Origin: Stemphylium vesicarium
Taxonomy: Eukaryota > Ascomycota > Dothideomycetes > Pleosporales > Pleosporaceae
Length of the DNA: 64,000 nt
Direction of reading: 5' to 3'
NCBI GenBank assembly: GCA_004380135.1
Contig: QXCR01000044.1
Span: forward strand, 62,001 to 126,000
Program-made: the position numbers and the translations under genes
In this document: positions 1 to 11,957 of the stretch, piece by piece
Position numbering within the stretch: position 1 is the stretch's first letter
Layout of the letters: every line of letters starts with the position of its first letter
Notes under the pieces: generated by a model
Told to the model about the DNA's origin: nothing
Databases searched by the model: none
What the model saw: only the letters and a program-made list of their open reading frames with translations

Positions 1-74
1 CGAACTCATACACTAATCATAGTTTCCACCTCTTTTACCACACACTCAGCTTCTACATCGGCTTGAGGAACACC

Positions 75-1714
75 ATGGATTTCCTCCAGCGTCTCGCTAT
101 TCAGCGTAGCCCGGCCTACAAGCCCGTCGGAACTAAAAGCTACGTCTATGCCATGACAAAGTGTACGCATACCCAGTTTGCTTTTTCTTCAGTCAATTGT
201 GTCACGCTAATAAAGTTCAGATGGCTTCCATCCTACCAAACCGGGCCCTTATTTCCAAGCCAAGGTCATGACACAGCAAGGGAAGTTTGGCCGCATCGGT
301 GGCCGCATGCGCTCCCACCACGTATTGCGAAAGCGTTCGCAAGCCGCATCTGCATCAGGCGGCGCGCAAAGCAAAGCCGCCACTGAGAATCCTTCAAGTG
401 AAGGGACCGAAGGAGATGTCCCAGCTGAAGATATCCAAAACGACTCCCTGTACCTCTGTGAAGTTGGTGTCGGAACACCAGAGCAAAAACTATACTTGGA
501 TTTCGACACAGGTTCTTCTGATCTATGGGTACGTAAATAATCACTTAAATGCCCCTCTCTCCATCCCATGATGTTCGCGGTCAAGAGTAACAGAACCCAA
601 ACTAACCTAGGTCATGTCAAAAACAGGTCTGGTCCACAGAACTCCCCCAGAACATCCTCTCCTCCGCCAATCCCGCAAACCAACAGGTCGCCTTCGACGC
701 CTCCAAATCCAGCACCTTCAAGAAGCTCTCAGGCGAAACCTGGAAGATATCCTACGGCGACTCTTCCTCGGCGAGTGGCGACGTCGGCACTGACGTGCTG
801 AATCTTGGAGGCCTGAAGGTTGAGAACCAGGCTATCGAGCTAGCCAAACAGCTTTCTACCCAGTTTGTCCAAGGCAATGGAAGTGGGTTGTTGGGATTGG
901 CGTTTAGCTCCATCAACACTGTTACACCGAACCCGCAGAAGACGCCAGTAGACAATATCATCGCGCAGAAGGAAGGCAGGGAGCAGTTGTTCACCGCTTA
1001 CCTTGGAAGCTGGAGGGATAAAAACGAGGCAGACAAGGGAGAGGTGAGTCTTTCCTCTGTATCTTATACGCGTAAGTAACTGACTTTCTGGTTGTAGAGT
1101 TTCTACACTTTCGGCTTCATCGATCAAGACATCTTGAAAGCTTCTGATGCGACCGAACCAAAATACGCCACGGTAGACAACAGCCAGGGCTTCTGGCAGA
1201 TCCAGTCTATATCCGCTACTATCAATGGGCAGACTGTCAACAGAGCAGGAAACACTTCTATCATGGATACCGGTACTACGCTCTGCCTTGTCGACGACAC
1301 GCTCGTCGAAGCCGTCTACAAAGCTATCCCCGGTGCAAAATACGACGAGAACAACCAGGGCTACGTCTTCCCTTCTTCCACTGCTGCAGCAGATCTCCCT
1401 GAGGTTAAGCTCGCTATCGGAGACGATATGGTGGTATTCCAGAAGGAAGACTTTGGTTTTGCTGATGCGGGCAATGGAATGGTGTATGGAAGCATTCAGA
1501 GTAGGGGATCGATGGACATGGATATCTATGGCGACGCTGTGTTGAAGGCCATGTACGCGGTAAGTTTGCACACGGACGAGAAAAGCAGAATGGGGGAGAA
1601 AGATTTGCTAACTTGAGAATCAAGATCTTCGACATGAACAACGGGTCGCCACGATTTGGCTGGGTGCAGAGGAAGGAGGGGACGCAGAACACGACAGCTC
1701 CTCCCTCTCAGTAG
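75..1714 (+). CDS. Pepsin-family aspartic protease (A1), 5 exons
   Basis: Endopeptidase of the fungal penicillopepsin-like A1 family. Exons 75-162, 221-528, 627-1043, 1098-1559 and 1625-1714 join to 454 residues with phase kept at every GT-AG junction. Both catalytic aspartate motifs are visible: DTGSSDLW (Asp near residue 125, cut by intron 2 just after the Trp codon) and DTGTTL (near residue 328). The N-terminal part (about residues 1-100) looks like a propeptide, with the YGFHPTKPGPYF segment joined across intron 1 and a basic RMRSHHVLRKR stretch. The start at 75 is the first in-frame ATG. No hydrophobic signal peptide follows it, so the protein is either not classically secreted or lacks an upstream exon; only 74 bp precede it here. 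The gene runs tail to tail with the P450, 48 bp apart. Confidence 0.92.
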
Positions 1715-1762
1715 ATCATATTGACATTAAAGCAATTTGATGAGCAGGGGACTGATATTTCG

Positions 1763-3500
1763 CTAAGCGATCGTCACACGAACACCTCTGTTATGCTTGG
1801 TCATAGGAATGAACATATCATGATCGTACAACACATCCTCTTCAGTCGTATCCGACAAGTGCATATGTGGCAGAACACGCAGAACCAACGCAGCCAAACT
1901 GAGATGAAGCTCGCAGAGAGCAAGACTGGAACGTAATGTTAGCAATGAATCTTCAGGCTAAATCGAGAAACCGCAAACTTACTTCATACCCAAGCAGGCA
2001 CGACTGCCCTTGGAGAAAGCCAACAAACTCCGCTCTACCTCCTTCCGCCGTTGATTATTCTCATCCAGCCATCGCTCAGGAGAAAAGGCGTACGAATCCG
2101 GGAAGGCTCGTTCATTGTGATGCGTGACAAACGCCGACATACCTATAGCATATCCCATGGGAATAACGTGCTCAACCGGCTTCTTATCCCACTCTCCTCG
2201 GTAAATGAGGCTTTCCTCAGTCGGTACGCGAGCAGTGCGACTAGACACGCCATAGGAAAGTCTCAACCCCTCCTGAATCACCGCACCCAGATACGGCAAA
2301 GTCTCGAGAACCGGCCACGCAGGCAGATTCCTCGAATCACTGACAACAGTTTCCAACTCCTGTGTCAACTTCGCTAGCGTGTCTGGTTGAGTGAGAAGAT
2401 GGTAGGTTATCACCGCCATAGCCCAACTAGTAGTTTCCGTGCCCGCACCCACGACAGCCTGCGCTTCATCTGCTATCCAGCGAAACTTGTCTTTTTCCTG
2501 GTGCGTGTTTGATTCCAAGAGGGAAGCGAATATAGTGGGTCGATCATACGTAATACCCGCATCTGAATCCGCCTTTGCCTTTTGGGCTTTGGCGGGCATA
2601 TCGATCTGCAGCGTCTTGACCATGAGCGCGATGTCCTTTGGCAGGTAATCGATAAGCAGGGTCGAAAGCGCGATACTAGCTTTTGTCCAGGGAAAGAAGC
2701 GGAAAATAAACACGGGGCGGAGGACGGAGGCCGTTGGCTCGCGGAAGTTTGGGTACCAGCCTTTTTGGTCGAGGAAGCCGAAACCCTGGCCGAAACTGTA
2801 GCTGGATATCGCGTCCGAGGTGAAACAGCTGTAGGCCATGGCGATGTCGAAGGGCTCTTTGTCGCCGGACTGGGCGAGTAGCTTGTTGCACAGTTTCTGG
2901 ACTAGGGCATGGATCCCGGGCTCGAGGCGTGTTATCATTGAGCGGGAGAAGAATTTGGATACGGGGATGCGGCGGAGGCGGTGCAGGTCGTGGTCGACTG
3001 TACCAAATCCTGCTTCTCCAATACTGAAGATTGGTGAGCGGAAGTGCTCATTATTTCTCACGACTGCACAACTTACGCAGAGCCGTTTATTTGGTGTACT
3101 GGCTTGTCGCGTTTTCGTCCGCCTATGGCGTATATCTCATCGGCAAAGTTGACGTCGTCGCAATGGACTTCGTTGGGATTGATGCGTACGATTGGACCTG
3201 GTAAAGAGACTTAGGATAAGTTCACATCCTCCAGCTGATCGTATACTTACCGTATGTTTTATGCATTTGGCTGATTTCTTTCGTGTAGCACCCGAATTTG
3301 ACGACATCGTAGTAAAATTCCGGGAGGTACGTGGCTGCTGCGAGTCTCGGACCAGGGATTGAGCTCAGTGGATGGAACGGCGAGATGTTATACAGCGCCT
3401 GTAAGGCTTTGAAAAGTAGCCATAGTCCCAGAGCTCTTGAGACATAGAATGCTGCGAGGAACAATGCCCCTGAGGCAGCTTGACTAACTGATGAGTCCAT
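1763..3500 (-). CDS. Cytochrome P450 monooxygenase, 4 exons
   Basis: Haem-thiolate monooxygenase, probably anchored in the ER. Exons on the minus strand are 3251-3500, 3077-3197, 1983-3023 and 1763-1925, giving 524 residues in phase. Seen in the protein: an N-terminal hydrophobic anchor (ALFLAAFYVSRALGLWLLF), the proline hinge IPGPRL, the I-helix AGTETT, the K-helix EGLR, the PERW meander and the haem loop FSKGSRACLGMN with the cysteine near residue 466. The last intron cuts the haem loop right after CLGM. The IPGPRLAAATYLPEFYYDVV start resembles fungal P450s of the trichodiene-oxygenase type, but the substrate cannot be told from sequence. No biosynthetic cluster surrounds it; the convergent neighbour is an aspartic protease. 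Confidence 0.93.
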
Positions 3501-4256
3501 ATCGCAGGACGGGGTGGGTGAAGAGTTGCTCCTCTATCCACGGTTGACGACATTCTATCTCTTTGTTCTTGGTACCCATAACGGGGTAAACGCTACCGTG
3601 GACAGATGCAGGGTTTCCCAAGTAGCCCTGCAACAGAGCCTGCGTTTCAAAGTGGGGGATGAGGTCGCTTTGCCTATCTGCATCTTTCTCGCCGTTCTTG
3701 GGCGGACGTTGAGCGATATCAGGCAGCGACGCGGCACGGACAGGCTGAAATGGGATGTCATGACCGAAAGTCGGATATGGTGTCTTGCGAAAAGCATTGT
3801 CTGGAACGGGTAGGGAGTGGGCTGAAGCGAGTCAGCATTGCGAACCCAAGTACGCTAAGCCCAGTCAACGTGCATACTTGCAATTGCAGGTAATGCGAGA
3901 TTCCGTGATTGGCCTGTCGTGAGCTGGAGAATGGTCTAGATGTCGTTGACACATCGTAAGGATAATTTTGCACGTGGAGAGATGATGATGGACAACGCAT
4001 ATTGTCGCGTTGAGGGTGGCCTGACGCAAGGCTGTCCATAGTTTGAACCGGTCAACATCTATGCATTTTTGAAAGTATGTGGGATAATAAAATAACGATG
4101 ATGCAAACGTTCCAGTCTATGGCAACCAGTCTTTTCGTGTTCTTCGTTGTCGTCCTAATCATATCATGTTCATGTCCATGGGCTCTCCGCGCTTTCCCAG
4201 CATACTGAGCCAAAGTCTGTCGTATTCATAACCTGGATTCATCGCCTTGTCCATTC
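3501..4256. other. Intergenic, no gene recognised
   Basis: Upstream region of the P450 and 3' side of the DUF423 gene. Open frames of 80-99 codons occur on both strands but none has a recognisable domain or splice partner. Confidence 0.6.
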
Positions 4257-4861
4257 CTACCTAGACCTAGGCAAAACCATCTTTCCCCTCGCTGCAAGCA
4301 TAACCCAGCCTCCGATGAGGCAAACCCCGCCAATCGGTGTAACTGGCCCTAGCTGCTTGTACTTCTTTGGGTCCAACGCAAGTAGATAGATGGAACCGGA
4401 GAACATTGTCATGCCCGCTGTGAAAAGCGTCATCGCGAGTGTGTTCGCCGGTGCAACGACGGCAGTGAAAGTCAGGACGACGGAGTGGATGAGCTGTTCG
4501 TATTGCGCATTAGCGGGGTTCAGTCACTTGACAATGGGGGAAGCGGTGTAGAGAGTCGAAAAGACGAAATAAAAGAATAATTGGAATACAGGGAATGGAG
4601 ATCAAGAGAGCATACCTGATAGTGAGCAGCGGTGCCCCAGCTGGCGATCCTCGCCGGATCAGAGATGCGCTGCTTGAGGCCATGGGCCCCGAAAGCACCG
4701 AGCGCGACACTCGAAGCGCCGAGCAGCGTGCCTACTGTCCAGAATGGCGACATCGAACTATAAGTTGTGCCGTAAGAAGCGTATGGGGTGCGGTACTCGG
4801 CTTCGGGATGCGACCGTGATTTGCGCGAGGATGAAGATGAGGTTTTCTTGGAGGAAGACAT
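4257..4861 (-). CDS. DUF423/TMEM256-like small membrane protein
   Basis: Small integral membrane protein of the DUF423 (YgdD/TMEM256) family, whose biochemical role is not established. Two exons, 4616-4861 and 4257-4493, flank a 122-bp GT-AG intron and give 160 residues. The first 40 residues are Ser/Lys-rich. The body carries the family sequence LGASSVALGAFGAHGLKQRI, then GTAAHYQ joined across the intron to LIHSVVLTF, and two further hydrophobic helices ending in GGWVMLAARG. Three to four membrane segments are expected. The start at 4861 is the only in-frame ATG before the first helix with a usable context. It is upstream of, and on the same strand as, the P450. Confidence 0.88.
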
Positions 4862-5141
4862 AACAAGGTTGGTGAGGGTGAGGTTTGGTGGGAAAGGTGG
4901 GATGTTAGGGTCAAGGAAGAAGCCGCGGTTTGCGGAGCCTCGGAGCTATGTGTTGTCTGATTGGTCTGTGCACATCAAGTTTGAAGGAAGCGTATTTTGT
5001 TCTGGAATGTCTGAATTTGGTGGTATCGTAGATGTTGAGATGTGCATCCTGTTGTTTTCAACGCCATAACGCCTGTGTTGATGCGAATGTGACTTCGTCT
5101 TCCGTCAGGGCCGCGACCCTGTTGGTTCACCCCTCAATGCC

Positions 5142-6023
5142 TCAATCCGAGTCTGAATCAACTTCCATCACATCTCCGTTTGCCTGATCTCTCCGCTGCG
5201 TCCTCAGCGCACTTGTAGTAGCCTTTTTGCTTCCCTTCCCTTTCTTCTGAGCTGCCTGAGCGGATTTCTCCCCCTCTTCCGAAAGCAGAGAGCCATCAAC
5301 ACGTAGGAATCCCTTTCCTTTGCCTTTCCCATCCATCCTTCCATCAACGTCTCGTATCCTGACGCGCAATTCACCCTCCACTTTCTCGCCATCTCCGTTC
5401 ACCCACCAGCCTCCTTCGTCTGACAATTTTTCATCCCACCCTTTCTTGGCTTTGCCCGTTTCGTTTTGGTGCCATGTCCAGCCTGCAGGCATATGTTCCT
5501 TGAGAATGCTGACGGGGAAGGTGTTGAGGTATGCAAGCGTGATGTGCGTCTTCGCGTGATCGGTGACGTGAGCCTGTAGGTATGCATTCCGGACCGGACG
5601 CCATACGAGGAAGGAGGCTGTAGCCCAGAGGAAGGGTGCAGCGTATTCATCGACGTGGGTGAGGAGCAGAGGCTCCGCGTGCGCCTGAGCGGCAGAGTCG
5701 TTTTGCGCACTTTTTGATCGAGATTTAGATGTCGCAGCAGGAGCGGGTGGCTTGCTGCTCAAGTCTACATCCTCGTATGCGAGTACTACACCCTTTGCAG
5801 GTGGAAAGTATGTGAGGAGCAGTGGTGATAGTACGGTTGCGCATACTGCTGAAAACGGATCTGAAAGACACGAGGGCGGAATGCAGACGTATTGCGATAT
5901 GCGCTCGGTGTGAAATAGGGAAACGTCGCCGCTCTGTACAGGTGACATGTTTGAGAAAGGCGAGGGAAGCCGGATCGCGTAAAGTGGTTTGCGATCGCGT
6001 TGTCGCAAATGTGCTGAGCTCAA
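5142..6023 (-). CDS. rpa43: RNA polymerase I subunit RPA43
   Basis: Subunit of RNA polymerase I that contacts initiation factor Rrn3 (known from yeast) and acts in rRNA transcription in the nucleolus. Single exon of 293 residues. The N-terminal half fits the RPA43 stalk fold: ISQYVCIPPSCLSDPF, then LSPLLLTYFPPAKGVVLAYEDV, closely tracking the yeast protein. An OB-fold region follows (about residues 115-240) with FLVWRPVRNAYLQAHVTD and the glycine/tryptophan segment GGWWVNGDGE near residue 205. The tail is Lys-rich and ends in an acidic SDSD, as in yeast. The ATG at 6023 is used; an in-frame ATG about 24 codons downstream (NMSPVQ) is an equally plausible start, and an unseen upstream exon cannot be excluded. 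Confidence 0.85.
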   Translation of the reverse strand: MSSAHLRQRDRKPLYAIRLPSPFSNMSPVQSGDVSLFHTERISQYVCIPPSCLSDPFSAVCATVLSPLLLTYFPPAKGVVLAYEDVDLSSKPPAPAATSKSRSKSAQNDSAAQAHAEPLLLTHVDEYAAPFLWATASFLVWRPVRNAYLQAHVTDHAKTHITLAYLNTFPVSILKEHMPAGWTWHQNETGKAKKGWDEKLSDEGGWWVNGDGEKVEGELRVRIRDVDGRMDGKGKGKGFLRVDGSLLSEEGEKSAQAAQKKGKGSKKATTSALRTQRRDQANGDVMEVDSDSD

Positions 6024-6348
6024 AAAAAGTTGGAGATCGGCGTCTGCAAATGCCGACTTCTCTGTTGGGGGGGGGGGGGGGGGGTCACGCTAAGATTAGA
6101 AGCGGTTAGTCATCATCCATAGCAGTCCCGAGGTCGTATGCGCGCCGCATGAGCACGAAGTTTGAACTAAAAGACGCTTCATAACAGCGTCAGTGAATTT
6201 AAGTACTTTCCCATCTACGTGGACATCCAACGCCAAATGACATTATTCCCAGGGCACAAACGCCATCTTGTGATCAGAACATCTTTGGTGCTCACCATGA
6301 GCGAGACCATTGCTTCATTTTTGCCTGAAGGACCAAGTCTGAAGCCTC
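6024..6348. other. Intergenic between RPA43 start and PRP43 stop
   Basis: Short spacer holding the RPA43 promoter side and the PRP43 3' end. Apart from an 18-G run nothing recognisable is seen. Confidence 0.6.
6067..6084 (+). repeat. Homopolymer of 18 G
   Basis: Eighteen consecutive G on the plus strand, hence C in the sense of RPA43 transcription, lying 44-61 bp upstream of the RPA43 ATG. Length may be approximate because such runs assemble poorly. Confidence 0.9.
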
Positions 6349-8691
6349 TTATCTTCGTCCTCCCTTTTCAGCCTCCTTGCGTTGGAATTTGGTAACGACG
6401 CGCTGTAGCGCCGACTTAATTTCACCCTTCTTGAATTGCGCCAAGTCGTAGTAGTTGGGAGAAATGTCCTAGGAACGGTTAGTACGGTATTTATACAGTA
6501 GGGAGTTGTATGCACTTACTATGAGCCACTCTGGCTTGACCGAGGTCACTGTTCGGATGTAGTTCTTGGTGGTGAGGACGAACTCGTTGTAGATGACCCA
6601 TTCGCTGTCCTCTGCCAACACTGTGCTAGGATGCAAAAGAACGTTCTGCTCGTCCTTAACGGTGATGTAGCTCTTGCCGTTACCGTCGCGCTTGGCAACC
6701 TGCATGAAGAAACCAGCTACAAGCGCACGTTGGATGTTCTCGTAGTACTTCTTGTTCTCAAATGGCGTCGACATCAGCTCAAGCTCCTCACGCTCCATTA
6801 TGCGCTTGAGTTGCAGACGAACGTTGTCGGCTTGCTGTAGCGCTCGGTACGATAGGAAGTGATCGTGGCACCATTGCTTCGGGTTTGCTTGAGCCTCCTC
6901 GCTCTTAAACGCGTGGTAGACGTTCAGCATGGTGAGTTGGTCACCCTTGGGATGTGCGAAAAGCTCCTTCATCTCGTCTGCTCGCTTACGGTTGTTGGCC
7001 GGGCGGACGAAGATTTGCGGTACAGAGAGCAGCGCAGTGAGAGATAGAATCTCGTTCGAGCAGTAGAACTCGGGCGATGTGATCAGCATGACTGCTAGTG
7101 CAGGGTCAAGAGGGAACTGAGATGCGAGTCCTCCGAGAGTGGTCAGCTCACCCTCATCGTCAAGACATGCCAAGTAGTTCAATTCCTCCAATGCTCGCAT
7201 CAGTGTCTCGGGCGCTGGGGGGTCCATCAGGTCGAAATGTACCAGGTCATCTACACCAAGCTTCTTCAGCTCCAGAACTGTGCTGGCCAAGTTCGATCGC
7301 AGAATTTCAGGGTAGGTCTGCTCGATAAGCTCCTTCTTGAATGCCTGCTCGGTATAGAGACGGAAACATTTACCGGGTCGCGTACGTCCAGCACGTCCAG
7401 CACGCTGCTGTGCGGAAGCCTTGGAGATGGGCGATACCAACAGAGACTCAACACGGATACGAGGGTTGTAGACTTTTTGCTTGCTGAAACCCGGGTCCAC
7501 GACGTACACAATTCCGTCGATAGTCAGGGATGTCTCAGCAATGTTGGTGGAGACGATAACCTTTCGTCCAGGACGGCCGCCTGGCGTGGCTGGTGGAGGT
7601 GCGGGACTGAAGATCTTTTGTTGTTGCGCCGGAGGCAGAGTTCCGTAGAGCGGGTATACGACAAGCGGACCAGCACCACCCTCGCGGCTGAGATCTTGGG
7701 CTTCTAGATTTATCTTCCTGCACGCATCCTCAATCTCCTCCTCACCTGTCAAGAAGAGCAAGATGTCACCTTCGGGCTCGGTGGCGTGAATTTGAAGGAC
7801 GGTTCGTAGGGCGGCTTCGACGTAGTCACGCTCGGGCGCGGGGGTGTAGAAGACCTCTACGGGGTGGGTTCGTCCGGGGACGGCAAGCAGCGGGGCGTTG
7901 TGGAAGTACTTTTGGAACTTGGTGGCATCAAGAGTAGCACTCATGATGATGAGCTTGAGGTCGGGCCTCCTCAAGACCACCTCCTTCAACAGACCCATCA
8001 GGATATCTGTGGCCAGAGTCCTCTCGTGGGCTTCGTCGAGAATGATGGTGCTGTAGCGGGTGAGGTTGTGGTCGTTCATGGCCTCGCGCAGCAACATTCC
8101 GTCGGTCATGTACTTGAGAATGGTGTTTGGCCCTGTCCTGTCCTCAAAACGAATGCTGTATCCAACCTCCTCGCCCAGCTCCACGTCCATCTCCTCGGCC
8201 ACACGCTGCGCGACTGACATGGCGGCGACACGACGCGGCTGAGTGCAAGCGACCATCTTGGCCTCGGACTGTGGCAGGTCGTCGTAGAGGACAAACTGCG
8301 GAATCTGCGTCGTCTTTCCGGAACCTGTCTCACCGACGAAGACGAGAATCTGCGACTCCTGGTAGAGCTTGAGGAACTCATCGCGCTGCTGGTGGACTGG
8401 CAAATCTCGGCGCTTTTCGAGGATGCTCATATAGTTCTTGGAGAGCGGCTTTCCGGTGAAGGCGTTGTTGGGGCCATTCTCGGCGGCATTGGCCTGCGCA
8501 GTCGTAGTGGCATGGCGCTTCATGCCTTGCAGGCCTCCTCCAGTGGCGCTGGCGTCTTTGGAGTCGTTCCAGTGCGCCAGGTACGGGTTTGAGGCGGCAT
8601 CCATTTTGGCCTCGCCGTTGGATTCCGTCTTGACGCGCTTGACGCGGGCGCTATCGTCGTTGTCGTATTCGCGCTTCGTCATGGCTGTCAT
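6349..8691 (-). CDS. prp43: DEAH-box RNA helicase Prp43
   Basis: ATP-dependent DEAH/RHA helicase that takes apart the intron-lariat spliceosome and also works in rRNA processing (known from yeast). Exons 6520-8691 and 6349-6468 with a 51-bp intron give 763 residues, close to the yeast protein. Motifs in order: GETGSGKTTQ near residue 120, DEAH near 218, SAT about 30 residues later, LFLTGEEEIE, and QRAGRAGRTRPGKCFRLY (motif VI), followed by the ratchet/winged-helix and OB-fold C-terminus. The second exon supplies the family ending DISPNYYDLAQFKKGEIKSA. The first 60 residues are charged and poorly conserved. The gene diverges from PRMT5 across 374 bp. Confidence 0.96.
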
Positions 8692-9065
8692 GGTTGCGGG
8701 TTTGTTGTTTGCGCGTGTGAATGTCTACCTCAATCGCCATCCCAGAAAAAGTTATGCGCCGGCGAAAGTAGCTCCACATATCGCGATTTCTCTAGCTTGG
8801 CGCGAACCACGACAGGCTGCAAGGCACCAGAGGAATATCCACACACATCATGTAGTAAATATACTCGTACCCCACCTCCGGTGGTATTTGCATCGCTATA
8901 TTCTCTCATCGCTGTGAAGTAATCGCATTTTGCCCGAGTTGTGCCGCAGCAGTGCGCCTGCCCATCTCATTAACCCCACCGCGGTCAGCATCCACCAACT
9001 TTTCCACCGCGTCGCGCACCTTCTACCGGGACCAGCCGTAGCAGCCACATACAATCACTTGTAAT
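8692..9065. promoter_or_regulatory. Shared divergent promoter PRP43 / PRMT5
   Basis: 374 bp between two divergent start codons. No TATA box stands out; it is inferred to hold both promoters by position only. Confidence 0.5.
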
Positions 9066-11636
9066 ATGGACTACTCGGAAGGAATGGACGAGTCTGCCGC
9101 CATGTTCTACATCGGACAGCACGAGTCGAAGCGGGGCTTGGACGTCTCGCCGGAGCTGGTCAACCATGCCCAAGATCTTGGAGTAGGTGCCTCGACGATA
9201 TGCAGGGACCTCTACTGACCAACTCTAGTATGATATGATTACTAGCCCAATCACGAACCAAAACTTCCAGAACCGTGTTCTCAGTCTCCTCAACTCGTAT
9301 ACCCAGACTCTCGCAGAGTCGCAATTGCAACCGCTGCCTTTGATACCTGCGCTGGATAATTTTGATACACCACTCGGCCCGACCGATATCGTTGGCCAGT
9401 TGGTGACTTTCACCAGCTCGTGGATTGATCTTTCCTCACCAGACCCACTTATCTCGCATCTCTCGCGACAGGTCTTTCACCTTGAGATTGCGTATGCAGC
9501 CTTCTGTGGTGTCACCAATGTTGTCGTTCCAGGACCAAGGCTCGCTCATGGACAGGCAGGCGTGTCTCAGTATGCCCGCTCTATCAAGGAGGCTCTTACG
9601 ACAGGATCCTACATCCAGCTCCACGTTCAACTGCCCATGGATGGCAGCCAGTCAGAGTCCAGCGAGGAAGACTTGGGAGACCTAGCACGTTTCGCAAGGC
9701 CAGAGTTTGAGCCCAGTCCCGAGGCCAAGAATGTACACTCTTGGAGTTCATGGGACGCATGGAATACTATCCGGGCGATTTGCAAATACCACAACAGGCT
9801 GTCCATCAGTAAGACTTGTCCTTCCTTGGACGGCCTTTGGCTTGACCAAATCATGCTACAAAAAGACTAACTTGATCGCAGTGCTCGACCTCCCTCGCCG
9901 ACTCCCGTCGCTTGCTCTTCAGTCGCGCTGGTTCTCGGAGCCTGTCAGACTCCTCAACCTGTCGGCCTCGTCCTTCCTTGTCAATGCTCGCCAATCCTAC
10001 GTACTGTCCAAAGCGCACCAGGTCTTCATCTTCCGTGCTATGCGTCTGCAGCGTGGCCCTTGGTTACTCATCTCAGATGTTGGTCCACTGCCGGGTATCG
10101 ATGATCCAGATATGATCATGTCATATTCTACAGGCCATCTTTCACCTCGCACGGTAGAGGATGCCCCAAGCCCCGCTTCTTCGACCGCCGCACCCACCCC
10201 TGCCGAGGCGGCCCATCTGGCGAAGAAGTCCCCCAAGAAGAACAGTAGCAGCAACGATCCCACCCCGCACCTAAGCTACATGCGATACCTGCAACGCAAC
10301 CAGCCTCCCAAGAGCCAGATTGAACGTTTTGGCGGCGGCTTCCAAGATTACTTGCAGAGCCCTCTCCAGCCTCTGACCGACAACTTGGAATCCATCACGT
10401 ATGAGGTGTTCGAGAAAGACCCAATCAAGTATGCCTGGTACGAGCGAGCTATCGCACAGGCGCTGAAAGACTGGCATGCCGAGAAGAGGTCGACAAGTTC
10501 AGACAATGGCGCGGTAGTCGTTGCCGTGGTTGGATCAGGTCGTGGTCCACTTGTGACTCGCGCGCTGAATGCAAGTGCAAGCTCTGGTGTTCCCGTCCAA
10601 GTTTACGCCATCGAGAAGAACCCCAACGCATACGTATTGCTGCAACGCCATAACATAGAAACTTGGGGCGGACGCGTCACGGTGGTCAAGACAGACATGA
10701 GGGCTTGGAAGGGTCCTTCGAAAGCAGACGGTACTTTCGGCAAGGTTGACATCCTGGTAAGTGAGCTACTCGGATCTTTTGCCGACAACGAGCTATCGCC
10801 GGAATGTCTCGATGGTGTGCAGCACGTCCTGAACCCAAGTGACGGCATCTCGATACCATCCAGCTACACGGCGCACTTCACCCCAATCTCAACACCAAAG
10901 CTATGGGCAGACCTGTACAACCGCAGTACTAGTATAGATCCCAATGCTTTTGACATTCCTTGGGTCGTCATGCTGGCCCAATTTGACTACCTCTCTACAG
11001 ACGCCAAAGAGACGATCGCTTCCCAGCAACTCAGCAACGGCACCAAGATGCAAAACTTCAACCTCGAAGCGCCCCTGGCACCAAACGTGCAGACGGCATG
11101 GGAATTCACTCACCCCCTACCACCAGCAGTCCTGGCTCAAGCCTCGCTACGCAAGGGTGGTTCTGCAGTAGGTGGAGGAGGCGGCTTCTGTGGTGGCGAC
11201 GGCGCAAACGAGCACAACCTGCGTTATTGCAGAATTGCTTTCCCCATTCAAGAACCGGGTGTCTGCCACGGTCTAGGCGCATACTTTGAAACGGTTCTCT
11301 ACAGCGGATCCGAGGGACCCGTCGAGTTGAGCACCAACCCTGTGACCATGGAGCAGAAGAGCAAGGACATGATTTCATGGTTCCCCATCTTGTTCCCTCT
11401 CAAGGTATGTTTACACGGCCCACATTTGATTGTTGTGCCATGGCTGATTTGTTTGGCAGACCCCCATGGAGCTCCCCGCCAACTCGGAAGTTGAAGTCAG
11501 CTTCTGGAGACAGACGGATGACCGCAAGGTGTGGTACGAGTGGCTTGTAGAAAGCTACATGATGATCAACGGCCAGAGGGTACGCTTGGCTGTGTCTGAC
11601 TTGCACTCAAGCAAGTCTAACGGATGTATGATGTGA
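9066..11636 (+). CDS. skb1: Protein arginine methyltransferase PRMT5/Skb1/Hsl7
   Basis: Type II arginine methyltransferase that makes symmetric dimethylarginine; substrates in other eukaryotes include Sm proteins and histones, and fungal homologues act in morphogenesis. Exons 9066-9182, 9229-9808, 9882-11404 and 11460-11636 give 798 residues in phase. Order: N-terminal TIM-barrel (to about residue 330) with ISDVGPLPGIDDPDM; a Pro/Ser/Lys linker (about 375-415); the YLQSPLQPLTDNLES block; the SAM-binding VAVVGSGRGPL; the double-E loop ELLGSFADNELSPE; and a beta-barrel ending in WYEWLVES. The linker with SPKKNSSSND looks disordered and is likely lineage-specific. Confidence 0.95.
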
Positions 11637-11957
11637 TGAATCGCCCGCCTTGTGTCGTCATGAATTTCCAAGAAGGGGGCTTGAGAGCTTCGGTTATTAC
11701 GATCAGGTGGGAAGACTGACTTGATACCACTTCGAATCACACCCTCTCCAATGACAAAAAAAGTGAACAGTTTTGCATCGCGATATTTGTCTGTTTCCAG
11801 ATTGCCACATCGAGAATATAGTGACCAAGGCAGGAGACAACGCCATACTCTCTCAACGCGCCAGATACTGCTGTTTGCGCCCCAACGCCACTGTGACCTC
11901 TCTTTTCCTTGCTCATTATTTTCGCGTATGCGCACCCTTGCACAAAAAGCCTCGCCC
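11637..11957. other. Convergent 3' region PRMT5 / IMP4
   Basis: 321 bp between two facing stop codons. No gene or repeat is seen. Confidence 0.6.

Noticed and set aside
840..1571. 243-codon open frame on the minus strand
   Set aside because: Exact antisense of the aspartic protease exons; no domain of its own.
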